A stretch of 64,000 nt of DNA from Mucilaginibacter flavus (GCF_030409315.1 NZ_JAUFPS010000038.1:80545-144544); one strand, 5' to 3'. Positions 27,301-35,058 are shown, numbered from the stretch's first letter. Notes: generated by a model not told the origin, from the sequence alone. Made by a program: numbers and translations.

Positions 27301-27663
27301 GATTCAAAAACAGGCGCTATCTTAAATTATTCTGCTTTACAATTTGCACAAAATAAGCAAACTGCACTGGTTCAGGATTATGTAAGTAAATATTACAATG
27401 TTGATGAATCAAACCTGATGAGCAAAACCTTCTCAAAATTACGTGAGATTAGTTTAAGCTACGATTTGCCAAAAGGTTGGTTGCAAAAATCATTTATCCA
27501 AAAGATCTCTGCATCGCTTTATGGCCGTAACTTGTTGTACTTCTATAAAGATAAACGCTTTAAAGATGTGGATCTTGATCAATACAACGGCGCCCAGGCT
27601 TCAACTGTATTGCAGTCGCCAACAGTACGTAGCTACGGCTTCAACTTAAATTTATCATTCTAA
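24385..27663 (+). CDS. susC: SusC/RagA-family TonB-dependent receptor (no STN domain)
   Basis: 1092 residues with a signal peptide ending at MAQS (~26), a carboxypeptidase-D-regulatory-like domain (~28-100), a TonB box region (NEVVVTALG ~106-114), a plug (RGNQVSLYVVDGFPI; ITTKKGAK) and a long barrel. There is no STN domain, so it is not wired to a FecR/sigma system; control probably comes from the XRE-cupin protein. With the SusD directly downstream it forms an outer-membrane importer. Its setting among phosphonate and phosphoesterase genes, not glycosidases, suggests an organophosphorus ligand, possibly lipid head groups or teichoic-acid-like polymers. That ligand is inference. Confidence 0.92.
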   Translation: MNKFYQRLKTVITVLLFCIAPSILMAQSKISGTVTDENHLPVPGVSVRIKDQNKGTVTDIEGRYIISASAGQTLVFSFIGYTPQNIVVADKNLINVSLNGDNKVLNEVVVTALGIKKETRRIGYAIQTVQGDALTTARDPNPITGLIGKVAGVSVGPSAELLGNPNVLIRGNQVSLYVVDGFPINTDTYNISPDDIETYTVLKGPAAAALYGSRAQYGAILITTKKGAKNKKGLTVDINSSTVLNSGFLAFPRTQNSFGPGENTFYEFVDGKGGAPGGVDGDYDVWGPYFAGQLIPQYDSPVINGVRQGTPWTARGKDNLKNFLKVGSQTNNNVALGVVGDNYVTRFSVSQQHQTSYIPSQYLNIANANLYASFTPTPNLTFEGNIDFNRQSTDNFPDVQYGPNSIIYNIAIWTGADWDVNAPDIKAIWQPGKIGVQSQFEEYQRYHNPYLLTQKWTRGHYKNDTYGYLGGTYKFNDNLNLRLRSQIDTYNILRTEDLPFSAHPYGREGNQGDYREDRRNLFDNNTELILNYNYTIKNFLNLSGLVGSNLRSMSYNSSWVSTDYLNVPEVYAFSNSKNPIQATSFNSAERILSFYASLDMSFGKYATLSGTYRRDRSSAFQNATTYNYPSVSAATVISDYIKLPEVISFLKARGSYANVREDKSSPTIGPAPFSSITAFGGSTGPSLFNNPLGYGSTYTSPYNGPDYSLNPSYSTSKPYNNTTAGYATNSLYINNIKTSTRLNFEEGFDIKFLQNRLGLSATAFQYVDGPRVFASAISTASGYNTLYLNTLKTKRSGYEGSLEGTPIKNLGGFTWNVLVNVSNNKEVFKELPPGQNGTYLNYYSVGDRTDILRGSKFLRTTSGQIINDAAGKPLSVGGQVLGHENANYSWSIANNIRYKSFSLGFQFDGSVGGVIIDYMHNKTMRGGSNIETATGALGDARYQDWKNFGVAGYNGTYVGPGVNVSNGTAINLDSKTGAILNYSALQFAQNKQTALVQDYVSKYYNVDESNLMSKTFSKLREISLSYDLPKGWLQKSFIQKISASLYGRNLLYFYKDKRFKDVDLDQYNGAQASTVLQSPTVRSYGFNLNLSF

Positions 27664-27671
27664 AATAACAG

Positions 27672-29252
27672 ATGAATATGAAAAAGATATTTAGAATTTA
27701 TTTACTGCCGGTATTTATGATATTGACGGTAACCAGCTGTAAAAAGAGTTTCCAGGAGCTATCAGTTAACCCAAACGTACCGAATGCGGTGCCGGCTTCG
27801 CTCCTTTTTAATGGCGTATTGAACACCATGGCTGATTTCCCTGATGGTTCAAACGAAATTTATGCCCAATACTATATTTATAACTACGATTATTACGGCA
27901 ACAACCGCTATGATTTTGGCAGCGGCGATAATTATTACACCACATTAAAAAACGTAGTAGCTATGGAAGGTCAGGCTACTAAAGCCGGCGCGCCTGCTGT
28001 TAATCCATACAGTGCTTTGGGCAAATTTTTCAGAGCTTATTTTTTCAGTAAAATGAGTATGGAAGTAGGTGATATTCCTATGACCCAGGCTTTACAAGGT
28101 TTAGCCAACCTTACCCCTGCTTATGACACCCAAAAAACGGTAATGACGCAGTCGCTGGCTTGGTTAGAAAGTGCCAATGCCGATTTAACTGCTTTAATAG
28201 CTAAAGGCGATAACACCCTTGCCGGTGATATTTACCTGAGCAACAGCTTAACGGCTTGGCAAAAAGTGGTAAACACATTCAGAATCAGATTATTAATTCA
28301 GCTAAGCAAAAAGAATGGCGATATTGATGTTGCAGGTCAGTTTGCAACTGTTGTTGGTAACCCCACCAAATACCCGGTTATGACCAGCGCATCTGATAAC
28401 CTGCAATATACCTTCCTTAGCCCAACCAACTACTACCCACAAACACCTGATAACTTTGGCCAAAATGGTTCAAGGCAAAACACCTCGGCTACTTATATCG
28501 GTTTATTAACCGGTTTGAAAGACCCACGCGTTTTTGTAACTGCCGAACCGGCCCGCTACAATGTTGATAACCTTAAAGAAAGCCCTACCGCTTTTTCATC
28601 ATTCATTGGTGCAGATCCTGGTTTGGATTTGGGTGTGATGTATAACAACGCGGGTTTGCAGAAATATTCGTTCCTGAATAGGAAACGTTATTACTCAACG
28701 TACACCGGCGAGCCAGCCATCCAAATTGGCTATGCTGAGCTGATGTTTAACATTGCCGAAGGTATTAACCGCGGCTGGGCAACAGGCAACGCCGAATCTT
28801 ACTACATTAAAGGTATCCAAACTTCATTGGCATATTACAGTATCCCTACGGGTACAGGTACTTTCACCGCGTACTTTTACCGTCCGGGTTCAACCAGCAC
28901 AGCTAATTTGGCTAACTACGATACTTATACTATCAACGTTAACTGGGATACTTATTACGCGCAAGCCGGTGTTAAATACACCGCTGATGCTGCCGGTCTT
29001 AACAAAATCTTAACCCAAAAGTACCTTGCTTTATTCCGTCACTCTGGCTTAGAGTCATACTTTACCTATCGCCGTACAGGTGTACCAACCTTTACAACTG
29101 GCCCGGGTACAGGTAATAGCGGCCGTATAGCTTTACGTTTCAAATATCCGGGATCAGAGCTTACATCAAACGCTGCTAACTACAATAAAGCATTAGCCAG
29201 CCAATATGGTGGCAATGATGATATTAATGGTGTAATGTACATCCTTAAATAA
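27672..29252 (+). CDS. susD: SusD/RagB-like outer-membrane lipoprotein (SusD-like 2 type)
   Basis: 526 residues with a lipoprotein signal (LTVTSCKKSF; an alternative ATG lies two codons in). The helical, Tyr/Asn-rich body and the start QELSVNPNVPNAVPASLLFNGVL match the SusD-like 2 / SusD-RagB subfamily, which pairs with CTD-type SusC proteins. It begins 9 bp after the susC stop and will cap that receptor. It lacks the NPGW end of classic polysaccharide-type SusD proteins in this window. After its stop a strong hairpin terminator (29278-29310) separates it from the phosphoesterase gene. Confidence 0.88.
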   Translation: MNMKKIFRIYLLPVFMILTVTSCKKSFQELSVNPNVPNAVPASLLFNGVLNTMADFPDGSNEIYAQYYIYNYDYYGNNRYDFGSGDNYYTTLKNVVAMEGQATKAGAPAVNPYSALGKFFRAYFFSKMSMEVGDIPMTQALQGLANLTPAYDTQKTVMTQSLAWLESANADLTALIAKGDNTLAGDIYLSNSLTAWQKVVNTFRIRLLIQLSKKNGDIDVAGQFATVVGNPTKYPVMTSASDNLQYTFLSPTNYYPQTPDNFGQNGSRQNTSATYIGLLTGLKDPRVFVTAEPARYNVDNLKESPTAFSSFIGADPGLDLGVMYNNAGLQKYSFLNRKRYYSTYTGEPAIQIGYAELMFNIAEGINRGWATGNAESYYIKGIQTSLAYYSIPTGTGTFTAYFYRPGSTSTANLANYDTYTINVNWDTYYAQAGVKYTADAAGLNKILTQKYLALFRHSGLESYFTYRRTGVPTFTTGPGTGNSGRIALRFKYPGSELTSNAANYNKALASQYGGNDDINGVMYILK

Positions 29253-29277
29253 TCAACACAACAAATACTAATAAAGC

Positions 29278-29310
29278 AAAGGCCCCAGGTAACAATGGGG
29301 CCTTTGTTTT
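29278..29310 (+). terminator. Intrinsic terminator/attenuator after SusD
   Basis: Perfect 9-bp stem (29278-29286 with 29297-29305, 10-base loop) followed by GTTTT. It lies 15 bp before the next start codon, so the phosphoesterase genes may be expressed at a lower level by read-through, or have their own promoter. Confidence 0.75.
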
Positions 29311-29324
29311 AAAACAAAAACCCT

Positions 29325-30422
29325 ATGAAAAAGATCATTTTATTACTGGCACTTGCGCTGGCATTTACAGGGTCATTTGCCCAGCAGCATAAAACCCAAA
29401 ACGTTGTTATCGTAACTATCGATGGCTTGCGCTGGCAGGAAGTTTATCGCGGTGCCGATTCGGCGATCATCAACTCTAATGATACCCGCGATAAAGAGGA
29501 TGTGCGTAAAAAGTACTGGAAAGCAACAGCTCAGGATCGTCGTAAAACGCTGATGCCTTTCTTTTGGTCGGTATTAGAGCAACAAGGTCAGCTTTATGGC
29601 AACCGTGATCTGGGCAGCAAGGATGAGGTGGCCAATCCTTATCACTTCTCGTACCCTGGCTATAACGAGATCTTTACCGGTTTCCCGGATAAACGGATGA
29701 ATACCAATGATCCTATCACCAACCCTAATATGAACCTGCTGGAGTTTTTAAACAAACAAAAAGGGTTTGAAAACAAGGTAGCCACATTTGCTTCATGGGA
29801 AAGGTTTACGCAAATTCTGAACGCCCCTCGCTCGGGCATGCTTATCAACGCGGGCTTTATGCCTTTGGCGATACCGGGTATGAATGATAGGCTGAAGCAT
29901 TTAAACGAACTGCAATTTGAAGCACCTCGTTATATCAGCGATTCAACAAGAATTGATTTTATCACCTTTGAGCTGGCTAAAAACTACATGATGCAGTATA
30001 AGCCCCGCGCTTTATATCTTTCATTTGATGAACCGGATGATTTGGCGCACGCAGGTAATTACCAGTTTTATCTGGATAGGATACAACAGGAAGATGGTTT
30101 TATCAAACAGATCTGGGATTATATCCAAACCGATCCGATGTATAAAAATAAAACCACGTTAATCATTACCTGCGATCACGGTCGTGGCGATGTACCTTTA
30201 AAAAACTGGCATGATCACGGTTCAGAAACGCCAAATTCAGAACAAACCTGGTTTGCTGTTTTAGGGCCCGATAGCCCTGCAACCGGCGAAATGAAATCGA
30301 CCGTAACTACCTACCACAAACAGCTCGCCCAAACCATAGCTAACTTGCTTGGCTTTGATTTTAAAGCTGCAGCCGGCCATGAGGTTGGCGATGCTATTGG
30401 CAGCGTTACCCAGGGTAAATAA
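29325..30422 (+). CDS. Exported alkaline-phosphatase-superfamily phosphodiesterase/phosphatase
   Basis: 365 residues with a signal peptide (FTGSFAQ, ~20). The fold is that of the alkaline phosphatase/nucleotide pyrophosphatase superfamily: Asp33 in VTIDGLRW, a nucleophile region HFSYPGYNEIFTG (Ser109 the candidate), an EPDDLAH site with His242, CDHGRGD with Asp284/His285, and a final His298 in HDHG. Two-metal phosphoryl-transfer enzymes of this group include nucleotide pyrophosphatases, phosphodiesterases and phosphonoacetate hydrolase. The substrate cannot be chosen from motifs alone. It is the first of three plus-strand phosphoester-cleaving genes following SusC/SusD, so it probably processes head groups in the periplasm. 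Confidence 0.82.
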   Translation: MKKIILLLALALAFTGSFAQQHKTQNVVIVTIDGLRWQEVYRGADSAIINSNDTRDKEDVRKKYWKATAQDRRKTLMPFFWSVLEQQGQLYGNRDLGSKDEVANPYHFSYPGYNEIFTGFPDKRMNTNDPITNPNMNLLEFLNKQKGFENKVATFASWERFTQILNAPRSGMLINAGFMPLAIPGMNDRLKHLNELQFEAPRYISDSTRIDFITFELAKNYMMQYKPRALYLSFDEPDDLAHAGNYQFYLDRIQQEDGFIKQIWDYIQTDPMYKNKTTLIITCDHGRGDVPLKNWHDHGSETPNSEQTWFAVLGPDSPATGEMKSTVTTYHKQLAQTIANLLGFDFKAAAGHEVGDAIGSVTQGK

Positions 30423-30449
30423 CTATATTGTTCTATTAAATGGTAAAAT

Positions 30450-33194
30450 ATGAAAGCTAAATTAATTTTATCAGCTTTAGTGTTATTGGGCACAGGTGGT
30501 TTTACATATGCTCAACAACAGGTAAACGTTTTACAGGTACCTGGAGTTAACCAGTTTGCTAAAATTGACACCGCAGGCACCTCGGTTTTGCCAAGCGGCA
30601 GGTATATAACGCCGGCAGGTAAAACCATCCGTATCACACATGATCCTTTTGGCTTATCCATTTCGCCCGATGGTAAAAAGGCGGTAACGCTGCATAACGG
30701 CGTTTTTACCTTAATTGATATTGCCACCATGAACGCTACCCGGGTACCGGGGTATGGCAAAAAAACACTTTCGCCGCTTCCTAACGGGTCATTTTTAGGG
30801 GTTGCATTTTCGCCCGACTCAAAAACGCTTTATTTAAGCGGTGGCGATAACGGCGCGGTAATTGTTTTTGATACGGATAAGTTTATAAAAACAGATTCAT
30901 TATCACTCAACGGGACCATTGGTGGTAAGGATTATGATGACAGCTTTACATCAGACCTGGTACTTAACGCCGATAAAAATGAACTTTTGGTGCTTGACCG
31001 GGGCAACTTCCGTATGGTGAGGGTAAACCTGGGCACCAAAAAACTAACCGCATCAATTGACGTTGGCCGCCAACCATTTGGACTGGCCTTGAGTCCTGAT
31101 AAAAAAACAGCCTTCGTAGCCAATGTGGGCATGTACTCCTACCCGCTTATTGCGGGTGCTACCCCAAAAAATGCCGACTCGATCATGATCTCGCAGCATC
31201 CTTATGGAGATAACACCAGGGAATCGCGTGAAGGCACCGTAGTCGAAGGACGTAAAATACCCGGGGTGGGCAGTCCTTCATCGCCCGAGGCAATGAGCGT
31301 TTTTACTATCGATCTGGCTACCAATACCGTGATCAATAAATTTAAAACCGGCCACCAGGTTGGGCAAATGCTGGAAGATGCCGAAGTAACCGGCGGCGCA
31401 AGCCCAAACTCTATAGCCGTTGGCAACCAGTATGCCTATGTTACTAATGCTACTAATGATAACATCACCATTATTGATTATAAAAATCATAAGCTCCTGG
31501 GCGATATCCCCATTAAAGTTGATAGTCGCATTGATAAATATCGTGGCTTGCTACCCTTCGGGATTTGCTTAAGTAAAGATGAAAAAACATTATACGTTGC
31601 TCTCTTAGGCTTCAACGCTGTAGCGGTAATTGATGTGCCAACTAAAACAACTAAAGGCTTAATCCCAACCGGTTGGGGAACATCGCGTGTAAAACTATCG
31701 GCAGATGAAAGTGAATTATACATTACTTCCTGCCGTGGTTATGGTGCGGGGCCAAATGGAGGTTTCGGTTTTATTGCCCCGCCGCAAGGCACTTACATCG
31801 GCGATATCCAGCTGGGAACTTTTCAAAAAGTATCCATGCCCTCTGATGCTCAACTGGCCTTATACACCAGGCAGGTATTGGCAAATACATTTGTAAGTAC
31901 AAGTGTGCCGGCAGCTACCAACAATCCTTTACCTGTTTTACCGGGTACTTCACCCACCCCAATAAAATACATCGTTTACATTACCAAAGAAAACCGTACT
32001 TATGATGAGGTTTTGGGTCAGCTTAAAAATGCCAATGGTGATAGCACCCTGGCCCGTTTTGGTGTTCATTGCGAATACACTTTGCCCGATGCTTTGCGCG
32101 TGCAGTTCCCCAACCTTAATGTATCGCCAAATCATATAAAAGTTGCCAATCAATTCGCCTTTGCCGATAATTATTATTGTGATAGCGATGCCTCTATCCA
32201 TGGCCATCACTGGATGATGGGCGTTATACCTAACGAATGGGTTGAAGCCAATTCAAACGTAAGCAAAACGGCTAAACTGTTTTCTAAAGCGCCGGGGCGG
32301 CGTTTCCCTGGCTCAACCGGCAGTATGGACCCTGAAGATTATGCAGAAACCGGCGGCTTATGGGAGGCATTGGAACGCAAACATGTAGATTTTTACAACT
32401 TTGGCGAAGCTAACGAAACCGCCCACGTGCGCGAAGATTGGGAGGATACGGCAACCGGCGCGGCTCATATTGTGATGGTGCCCATGCAAAAAGCCTTGTT
32501 TACCCGTACCAGCCATAACTACGCCGGGTTTAACACCAACATTCCCGATCAGTTTAGGGTAGAGCAGTTTAAAATCGAGTTTACCAAAATGTGGATCAGG
32601 GGCAAAAAGAAAATGCCTTCACTGATAACTATGCAGGTGCCCAATGATCACGGGGCTGATATAAGACCTAAGGATGGTTACCCGTACAGGCAATCGTACA
32701 TGGCCGATAATGATTTGGCCGTAGGCCGTATGCTCGATTTTTTATCGCATACCAAATACTGGAAAAACATGCTGGTAATTATAACCGAAGATGACCCGCA
32801 AGGTGGTGTAGATCACCTGGATGCTCATCGGTCTATCCTGATGCTGGCCGGGCCTTATGTTAAAAAAAGATATGTGAGCCATACACACGCCAATTTTGGT
32901 TCGATATTAAAAACCATTTACAATATTTTGGATGTGCCTTATGTAAACCAGTATGACGTTACCGGATCTTTACTACAGGACTTTTTTACCAGCAAGCCCG
33001 ACTTTACTCCCTATACCTTTATCAACAGCGATACCCGCATTTTTGATACAAAAAAAGCCATGGCCCGTTACAGTAAAAACACCAACTGGCGAAAGATAAA
33101 AAAGAGTATAGAAATGGATGATGAAGACCGCGAACGCGAAGATCATTACAAACAACAAAAAGGAAAAAAGACATCCGGTACTATAGTAAACTAA
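30450..33194 (+). CDS. Beta-propeller (YncE-like) plus phosphoesterase fusion protein
   Basis: 914 residues with a signal peptide (TGGFTYAQQ). Residues ~45-430 form a YncE-like beta-propeller with repeats such as ISPDGKKAV, FSPDSKTLYLSG and LSPDKKTAFVANVG. Residues ~500-860 are a PF04185-type phosphoesterase domain starting KYIVYITKENRTYDEVLGQ, the same signature as ENRSFDHTYG in the phospholipase C at 17417-19954. The C-terminal ~30 residues are highly charged. NCBI-style names for this architecture are bifunctional YncE/alkaline phosphatase family protein. The propeller may hold a partner or substrate. It starts 28 bp after the previous gene, so it is in the same operon. The substrate is unknown; a phosphodiester is most likely. 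Confidence 0.85.
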   Translation: MKAKLILSALVLLGTGGFTYAQQQVNVLQVPGVNQFAKIDTAGTSVLPSGRYITPAGKTIRITHDPFGLSISPDGKKAVTLHNGVFTLIDIATMNATRVPGYGKKTLSPLPNGSFLGVAFSPDSKTLYLSGGDNGAVIVFDTDKFIKTDSLSLNGTIGGKDYDDSFTSDLVLNADKNELLVLDRGNFRMVRVNLGTKKLTASIDVGRQPFGLALSPDKKTAFVANVGMYSYPLIAGATPKNADSIMISQHPYGDNTRESREGTVVEGRKIPGVGSPSSPEAMSVFTIDLATNTVINKFKTGHQVGQMLEDAEVTGGASPNSIAVGNQYAYVTNATNDNITIIDYKNHKLLGDIPIKVDSRIDKYRGLLPFGICLSKDEKTLYVALLGFNAVAVIDVPTKTTKGLIPTGWGTSRVKLSADESELYITSCRGYGAGPNGGFGFIAPPQGTYIGDIQLGTFQKVSMPSDAQLALYTRQVLANTFVSTSVPAATNNPLPVLPGTSPTPIKYIVYITKENRTYDEVLGQLKNANGDSTLARFGVHCEYTLPDALRVQFPNLNVSPNHIKVANQFAFADNYYCDSDASIHGHHWMMGVIPNEWVEANSNVSKTAKLFSKAPGRRFPGSTGSMDPEDYAETGGLWEALERKHVDFYNFGEANETAHVREDWEDTATGAAHIVMVPMQKALFTRTSHNYAGFNTNIPDQFRVEQFKIEFTKMWIRGKKKMPSLITMQVPNDHGADIRPKDGYPYRQSYMADNDLAVGRMLDFLSHTKYWKNMLVIITEDDPQGGVDHLDAHRSILMLAGPYVKKRYVSHTHANFGSILKTIYNILDVPYVNQYDVTGSLLQDFFTSKPDFTPYTFINSDTRIFDTKKAMARYSKNTNWRKIKKSIEMDDEDREREDHYKQQKGKKTSGTIVN

Positions 33195-33255
33195 ATTCAC
33201 AAATAAAACCGGGCATGTCCCAGGTTTAAATTTCCCTCAAAATTAATTACAACAA

Positions 33256-34074
33256 ATGCGCTTAATTTTAATACCCGCTTTATTAATGCTGCTACTGCCT
33301 AAAGATAACTGGCAGCCCAATCCTCCACCTGCGTTAAAGCATAAATTTATAATATCCGCCCATCGCGGCGATCATGTAATTTACCCCGAAAATACGTTGG
33401 CCGCCTATCAGGAAGCCATAAAAAATGAGGCCGATTATGTGGAGATTGATTTGCGGACCACCAAAGACGGTCAGTTGGTAAGCATGCACGATGGCAGCGT
33501 AACCCGCACAACCGATGGTAAAGGCTACATTAAAGATTTCACCTTGGATGAATTACAGATGCTCAATATCAAAAATCGGGATACCACAAGGAAAGAAAGA
33601 TTAAAGATCCCAACTTTTGATCAAATCCTATCGCTTTGCAAAGATCGCATTTACATTTACCTTGATTTTAAAGCTGCCGATCCGGATCAGGCTTATGATG
33701 TGATTAAAAAACACGGCATGGAAAAACAGGTATTGGTTTACATTAACAGCGCCGCGCAATTTACAGGCTGGCGTAAAACCGCATCTAAAATGCCTTTAAT
33801 GCTTAGCTTGCCCGACAGTGTTAAAAGTGTGGCCGGTATGGATAGTTTTATCAACAAATATCACCCCGATATTTTAGATGGAGCCTACAACCAATACACC
33901 AATGATATGGTTGCCATGGCTGCAAAATACCATATCCCCGTTTGGCCGGATATTCAAAGCGCGGGCGAAGGCCCTGCAGACTGGAATAAAGCACTGGATA
34001 AAGGTTTGATGGGTTTACAAACCGATCACCCGGCGGCATTAGTAAAATTTTTAAAAGAAAAAGGCTTAAGATAA
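33256..34074 (+). CDS. Exported glycerophosphodiester phosphodiesterase
   Basis: 272 residues with an N-terminal hydrophobic export signal. Family motifs are clear: HRGDHVIYPENT (His36, Arg37, with Glu in PENT), EIDLRTTKDGQLVSMHD (metal-binding Glu/Asp and second catalytic His), and a TIM-barrel pattern through YIYLDFKA and LQTDHP. Family members hydrolyse glycerophosphodiesters such as glycerophosphocholine or glycerophosphoethanolamine to glycerol-3-phosphate and the alcohol. It closes the plus-strand operon SusC-SusD-phosphoesterase-YncE/phosphoesterase-GDPD, consistent with phospholipid breakdown. Its last 30 bases including the stop are part of a 35-bp sequence repeated at 34942-34976. 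Confidence 0.9.
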   Translation: MRLILIPALLMLLLPKDNWQPNPPPALKHKFIISAHRGDHVIYPENTLAAYQEAIKNEADYVEIDLRTTKDGQLVSMHDGSVTRTTDGKGYIKDFTLDELQMLNIKNRDTTRKERLKIPTFDQILSLCKDRIYIYLDFKAADPDQAYDVIKKHGMEKQVLVYINSAAQFTGWRKTASKMPLMLSLPDSVKSVAGMDSFINKYHPDILDGAYNQYTNDMVAMAAKYHIPVWPDIQSAGEGPADWNKALDKGLMGLQTDHPAALVKFLKEKGLR

Positions 34075-34079
34075 CCATT
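34045..34079. repeat. 35-bp direct repeat, left copy (within GDPD 3' end)
   Basis: Identical to 34942-34976. It covers the last codons and stop of the GDPD gene plus 5 bp. The match ends abruptly on both sides. The two copies bracket 862 bp carrying the GNAT module. Confidence 0.95.
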
Positions 34080-34102
34080 AGGTTCTATTCATTTTTTTAC
34101 TG

Positions 34103-34135
34103 CGATGGCCTGTTATGAGATATAGCAGGCCATCG
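34103..34135. terminator. Hairpin terminator after the GDPD gene
   Basis: Perfect 10-bp stem (34103-34112 with 34126-34135, 13-base loop) followed by TATTT on the plus strand and preceded by a T-run that would act on the minus strand. It lies inside the segment between the 35-bp repeats. Confidence 0.65.
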
Positions 34136-34173
34136 TATTTACAGACTATGAAGCAAATAAACCTACCTTACAG

Positions 34174-34205
34174 TTTTCGGTTATCGAGAAAAAGCTGTAT
34201 TTTTG
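34174..34205 (+). promoter_or_regulatory. Candidate promoter of the GNAT toxin-antitoxin-like module
   Basis: TTTT at 34174-34177, then 20 bases, then TATTTTTG at 34198-34205 (TAnnTTTG form). The start codon of the small upstream ORF is 19 bp downstream, which leaves a very short leader. Confidence 0.45.
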
Positions 34206-34223
34206 ATAAATAGAATAATATTT

Positions 34224-34376
34224 ATGGCAGCTCCAATAAAAGTAACACCAGTATTGTCGGGGGAGTCATCCAAGCATTTCAATGAATCATTGAAAACCAA
34301 TAATGGAAAAGTCCCCGCTTCCGAAAGAAATAGAATAATTTCTTTGGTTGAGAAAGTATTATCTAATAAAAAGTAA
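34224..34376 (+). CDS. Putative 50-residue antitoxin upstream of a GNAT gene
   Basis: The ORF encodes 50 residues, starting MAAPIKVTPVLSGESSKHF and ending with a Lys-rich tail. It ends 2 bp before the start of the GNAT gene and has a TAnnTTTG promoter element upstream. Short proteins beginning with a PV(L/V)-x-G-E-type segment are, to my recollection, found before GNAT-type toxins in Bacteroidota, where they would act as antitoxin. It has no classic ribbon-helix-helix (DUF1778) sequence, so this would be an unusual antitoxin type. The size and tight spacing support a real gene; the function is inference. Confidence 0.55.
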   Translation: MAAPIKVTPVLSGESSKHFNESLKTNNGKVPASERNRIISLVEKVLSNKK

Positions 34377-34378
34377 AA

Positions 34379-34930
34379 TTGCATCTTTCCGATTTTAAGT
34401 TCACGGCATTAACGGCTGACATCCCTTTGTCCCAATTCGAGTGTGGTGAAGATGAAATTAGCAATTTTCTCATAGAAGATGCACTTTTTTATCAAACCGA
34501 GCGCATGGCAAATACCTACCTTTTCCTGAAAGATGATTTAACCATAGTAGCTTATTTCAGTATTTCTAACGATTGCCTGATTGATTGGGGAGAAGACTTT
34601 AAATTTACCAATACTGACTTTAACCGATTACACAGAAAGGCCTCAATTCCAAACTCCAAAAGAATAAGGCAATATCCAGCTGTTAAAGTTGGCAGGCTTG
34701 GCGTTGCAAGCAAATACCAAGGATCAGGTTTAGCCTATGAATTGATGGACTTCATAAAGGGCTTTTCAACATTCAATCAAAACCCTGCCTGCAGACTATT
34801 GTTATTGGACGCATTGAACAAAGAGCGCCAACTAAAGTATTATAAAAATAATGGCTTTGAACATTTTTTGCTTAATGACATAGAGGACAAAACCAGAATC
34901 ATGTATTACGATCTGGAAAAAATATCTTAA
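34379..34930 (+). CDS. GNAT-family N-acetyltransferase, possible toxin
   Basis: 183 residues with TTG as probable start, 2 bp after the small upstream ORF. The acetyl-CoA-binding signature VGRLGVASKYQGSGLAYELM lies around residues 101-120, and the C-terminal YYKNNGFEHF motif is typical of GNAT proteins. Length and the coupled small upstream gene resemble TacT/AtaT-type toxins that acetylate aminoacyl-tRNA. It may instead be an ordinary acetyltransferase. The pair sits between two 35-bp direct repeats, so it looks like an inserted module. Base composition is AT-rich compared with the flanking phosphoesterase genes. Confidence 0.75.
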   Translation: MHLSDFKFTALTADIPLSQFECGEDEISNFLIEDALFYQTERMANTYLFLKDDLTIVAYFSISNDCLIDWGEDFKFTNTDFNRLHRKASIPNSKRIRQYPAVKVGRLGVASKYQGSGLAYELMDFIKGFSTFNQNPACRLLLLDALNKERQLKYYKNNGFEHFLLNDIEDKTRIMYYDLEKIS

Positions 34931-34941
34931 ATCACACATTT

Positions 34942-34976
34942 AAATTTTTAAAAGAAAAAGGCTTAAGATAACCATT
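34942..34976. repeat. 35-bp direct repeat, right copy
   Basis: Identical to 34045-34079 in the same orientation, offset 897 bp. It retains the codons and stop of the GDPD C-terminus without the gene in front. This suggests that this copy is the ancestral 3' flank, or a duplicate made during insertion. Confidence 0.95.
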
Positions 34977-35026
34977 GAGCCTAACGAAGGGGGAAAGACT
35001 GTTTAGTTTTTCCTCTTGGCAGGGTT

Positions 35027-35058
35027 GCAGGGCCGTACCGATCAGAATACGGCCCTGC
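35027..35058. terminator. Bidirectional hairpin between GNAT and hmuY-like genes
   Basis: Perfect 11-bp stem (35027-35037 with 35048-35058, 10-base loop). An outer pair of arms (34989-34995 with 35071-35077) can extend it. It lies between convergent genes. No long T-tract is present. Confidence 0.55.
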
